A DNA stretch of 8,762 nt, from NCBI GenBank assembly GCA_026418655.1, contig JAOAAW010000185.1, positions 1 through 8,762 on the forward strand, in the 5' to 3' direction. This DNA is from a bacterium. Its GTDB lineage: Bacteria > Ratteibacteria > UBA8468 > B48-G9 > DTJG01. This document shows positions 7,501 through 8,762 of this stretch, piece after piece (within the stretch, counting starts at the first letter, position 1; every line of letters starts with the position of its first letter). A program made the translations under genes and the position numbers. The notes under the pieces were generated by a model. The model was not told where the DNA came from. It saw only the letters and a list, made by a program, of their open reading frames with translations, and searched no databases.

Positions 7501-7670
7501 GGTTTTGTGAGGTCCACATTGAATCCAGCTTTCGTTTCTGGGTCATAGTAAATGACAATGGGCGGAAGTTCTTTTTCGGTCATGGTAGGAGTTATCATTT
7601 TGTAACTTGCTGCCTCAGCAAATATTATTTGAAAGACAAGTATGCAAAAATATAAAGATATCTTTTTCAT
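4512..7670 (-). CDS. Large secreted DUF4838-type, alpha-glucuronidase/hexosaminidase-like protein
   Basis: This 1052-residue protein starts with a Sec signal peptide (MKKISLYFCILVFQIIFAEA, cleavage probably after Ala20). Residues 55-190 resemble the N-terminal domain shared by GH67 alpha-glucuronidases and GH20 enzymes: a helix with EAIEKMTGKKIPI, then VIVIANKPDGIIAGVVDLLE (147-164 region). Residues 195-630 look like the DUF4838 barrel: IFIFGHEPEDGGGY (365-378), ASYPKNRGWGKW (492-503), ETDFNFGKYGLAYYLMCKVLW (573-593) and RWFQKAFGSAWKEMKQYYDFM (608-628). A helical part runs to about 755, followed by one or two beta domains. The last 110 residues (YFYIPKGTKSLDLEVF, GNGFCLPYFYSIPQLW, VPRAIAEADG) form a carbohydrate-binding-like beta sandwich. 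Acidic residues such as Glu371, Glu373, Asp374, Glu573 and Asp575 are candidate catalytic groups, but none is assigned. AAAGGA at 7682-7677, six bases before the ATG, supports the start. It probably acts on, or binds, an extracellular uronate-containing glycan; activity is unproven. Confidence 0.85.
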   Translation of the reverse strand: MKKISLYFCILVFQIIFAEAASYKMITPTMTEKELPPIVIYYDPETKAGFNVDLTKPLPWYDSSSQATMRRAAMFVQEAIEKMTGKKIPIKCDKDISKGIILLTIDCAPQEFRNDSEIKKALANNGKDAYNNVEAYFIKSEKDRVIVIANKPDGIIAGVVDLLENVDYEILGMGPDWIYTPDYKTKPLIFDIRKAGRPGYYLRALWPTSGQSYGVGTIMGQPPDPEDEPVDVSWNRWAIGAKIYGKSMPGFPGHAMQGYHKAVIEAMKKTNTTEGFLVPKATIGPSSERPPATKENNGELWINSDPDGTTGAGKVYISNGKEWIEQNLLEIGANLDLSVPLVRQVILEEMKKQSEQHFEKNPDEIFIFGHEPEDGGGYAVLDKYMRYKNWYPDYCKKEGIPFGRSYVLHGYNGLNQPVEIWDPSSASDTVFGFANWLLHEYDKWIDSLPPEKRVTSTGKSKKEMVRSSGYSYNYHDVPPNFNLDPRVRVMIASYPKNRGWGKWKNFRSQLDMAKAFQVMLPQEPSGDYRIISLSYYSDPGTAGIPAAWSASPKSILEDLKKTYDAGIKALSCETDFNFGKYGLAYYLMCKVLWNPDITLQELEKIRDRWFQKAFGSAWKEMKQYYDFMLIDNLPVNGPNSWAKAIRMIDSADKKIDPTKETDAQKRIDDVKQYWYYHYLEESGKASANSQEMREYVWKGQMSYMVAMHAVVRRIFGVYDVRKAAGEYANGPAHYTHQETQKWWKQVLDFWKYVPVTYFRDTTLANGKKASEVDINDLVVVKEFQNEFPSPCNYYSKTPIDSPFIYNSGYQKPVQFLTVARWSGDIIGFKIYWPYNPDDAYYRARDFVYGMEYWDARGKKWMKIIDETMTKKPSREVTLPNGSKVQLVDVSVKATRPGTYKFILGYGGNLASLTSPYFDPETNKYSKFHPHTYFLNQDGLTQSPVYFYIPKGTKSLDLEVFDTYGYKILTLYTGLFPTEASKIRKIDISKQQTYTIALNPGEDGTIARIEGNGFCLPYFYSIPQLWAKSPAALVVPRAIAEADGLTIVQGEND

Positions 7671-7691
7671 TTAATTTCCTTTGTTGAATTT

Positions 7692-8762
7692 TTAATTTTT
7701 TTCAAGCCAATTTGCCAGTTCATCAAATTCTTTTCTATCTTTTACATTAACATGGTAAATTACTTTTTCAGGGTCAAGTTCTTTGTGCAGCTGCTTTATT
7801 ATGTCTGGAGTGAGTGTGCCATTTGAATTTCCGAAAACGCAAACCGCTTTACCTGCTTTCTGTGCTTTTTTTAAAATATCCAGCCACATGAAGTTTGGTT
7901 TTTCTCCTTCTCCTGGCTGCCATTGGAGAATTCCGAGTTTCTTAATTGAAAGGATATCATCAAGATGTACTAAAGCTCCAGGACCATCAAGATGAAAATA
8001 ACTGTGGTCATAATACTCAATTTCTTCTTCAAGTGCAGGCATTACATATTTTCTGAACATTTCAGGGCTCATCATGCAGATAAAATCCGCCTGTACCACT
8101 CCAAACTTTTTCTCGCTGTAATAGCCATATACGGTAGTGCCAAGACCACGATTATCTATACCCGCTTTGTAAAGAGCATCAGATATTTTTGTAAAGTCCT
8201 TTCTTAAATCAAGCATTGCCTTTTCTATAATTTCCGGATAGTCATATAAATCCATGCATAATTTTTCTGCGCCTCTCAAAGCAAGAAGGGTATCTATATT
8301 TGAATGTTTATCAATATCTGAGACAAGATATTTTCCTTTTGAGTCCTCAGATATAAGTTTTGTATATTCAATAATCTTCTTAAATGTTTTATTTTCAGGG
8401 TTAAATCTTAAAGGTAAAAATTTATTCCAGTCATCAATGATCGGTTTTACCCAGTTGGTATGCTTTGATTCTTCTGAAAATTCCAGCTCTGCTCCATAAA
8501 ACGCTGCAAACTGGTCTGGTCCAAAGTCAGGTGAAAGGGAGGGAATATATTCTCCAAGAAATTCAGTGTTTTCAGCCCATTCGTTAAACAGTTCAATTTG
8601 TTGCCTCCAAAATCCATTATAAGCTCTAAAATATCTGAGAGAAAATATATCGGGTTCTGGTTTTTTGGCGTCATCTTTTACGCAGCAGGACACAAGAATT
8701 GGCCTCTTATGCAATTCTTTATTCCAGAAATAGTTCCATCTGAGACGTGCTTCATGAAAGTC
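7692..8762 (-). CDS. Uroporphyrinogen decarboxylase/MtaA-like protein (C1 transfer family), 5' end off window
   Basis: The frame stays open to the window edge. A TTG at 8714 could be read as a start, but the 16 codons before it (DFHEARLRWNYFWNKE) fit the family's opening pattern RWxxFWxxELxxRP, so the gene starts beyond 8762. 356 residues are visible, close to full length. URO-D superfamily features are ADFICMMSPEMFRKYVMPALEEE (visible residues 225-247), HLDGPGALVHLDDIL (257-271), LQWQPGEG (279-286) and a closing segment VIYHVNVKD (334-342). Family members are URO-D itself and corrinoid-dependent methyltransferases such as MtaA and MtbA. This one matches the environmental methyltransferase-like branch, not true HemE. 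The zinc motif HxC of MtaA-type enzymes reads His257-Leu-Asp259 here, and no cysteine occurs after visible Cys308. It ends with TAA 21 bases before the DUF4838 gene and probably belongs to the same operon. C1 transfer is inferred. Confidence 0.85.
   Translation of the reverse strand, partial: DFHEARLRWNYFWNKELHKRPILVSCCVKDDAKKPEPDIFSLRYFRAYNGFWRQQIELFNEWAENTEFLGEYIPSLSPDFGPDQFAAFYGAELEFSEESKHTNWVKPIIDDWNKFLPLRFNPENKTFKKIIEYTKLISEDSKGKYLVSDIDKHSNIDTLLALRGAEKLCMDLYDYPEIIEKAMLDLRKDFTKISDALYKAGIDNRGLGTTVYGYYSEKKFGVVQADFICMMSPEMFRKYVMPALEEEIEYYDHSYFHLDGPGALVHLDDILSIKKLGILQWQPGEGEKPNFMWLDILKKAQKAGKAVCVFGNSNGTLTPDIIKQLHKELDPEKVIYHVNVKDRKEFDELANWLEKN

Noticed and set aside
8447..8674. 75-codon minus-strand open frame overlapping the URO-D-like gene
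   Set aside because: It is out of frame with the clearly homologous URO-D-like protein and has no independent support.
8712..8714. TTG as the start codon of the URO-D-like gene
   Set aside because: The upstream codons remain open to the window edge and encode a segment fitting the family's N-terminal RWxxFWxxELxxRP pattern, so the real start is probably outside the window.

Overview
The window is an AT-rich (by eye roughly mid-30s % GC), densely packed bacterial segment. Every supported gene lies on the minus strand, so transcription runs from high to low coordinates. In that order the genes are: a uroporphyrinogen-decarboxylase (URO-D)/MtaA-like protein whose 5' end is off the window (8762-7692); a very large secreted DUF4838/alpha-glucuronidase-like protein (7670-4512); a Gfo/Idh/MocA NAD(P)-dependent oxidoreductase (4503-3469); an M14 cytosolic-carboxypeptidase-like metallopeptidase (3466-2315); an aldo/keto-reductase-like TIM-barrel protein (2330-1482); an exported serpin (1436-252); and the 5' part of a tRNA, probably tRNA-Arg, cut by the left edge (33-1).

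The first five genes look like one operon. The gaps between them are 21, 8, 2 and -16 bases. The serpin follows after 45 bases with its own good Shine-Dalgarno sequence, and it may be the last gene of the same transcript. No operon promoter is visible, so it must lie beyond position 8762. No convincing intrinsic terminator is visible either. The only stretch without a gene is 34-251, which holds a plausible tRNA promoter and little else. There are no mobile elements, CRISPR arrays, riboswitches, transporters or regulators in the window.

The gene content (URO-D-like methyltransferase homologue, DUF4838 protein, Gfo/Idh/MocA dehydrogenase, AKR-like barrel lacking the usual active site) resembles the carbohydrate-utilisation loci I associate with Lentisphaerae/Planctomycetes relatives, Armatimonadetes and uncultivated lineages such as Omnitrophota. 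This placement is an inference from family content and low GC, not a demonstrated taxonomy. The genetic code is standard, and Shine-Dalgarno sequences of the AAGGAG/AAAGGA type are seen.

A working model, inferred: the exported DUF4838 protein attacks or binds a uronate-containing glycan outside the cytoplasm. The Gfo/Idh/MocA and AKR-like proteins process the released sugar acid or a related polyol. The URO-D-like protein may transfer or remove a C1 (methyl) group. The M14 peptidase and the serpin are not obvious members of a sugar pathway, and they make this neighbourhood unusual: one trims C-terminal residues in the cytoplasm, and the other is an exported suicide inhibitor of proteases.
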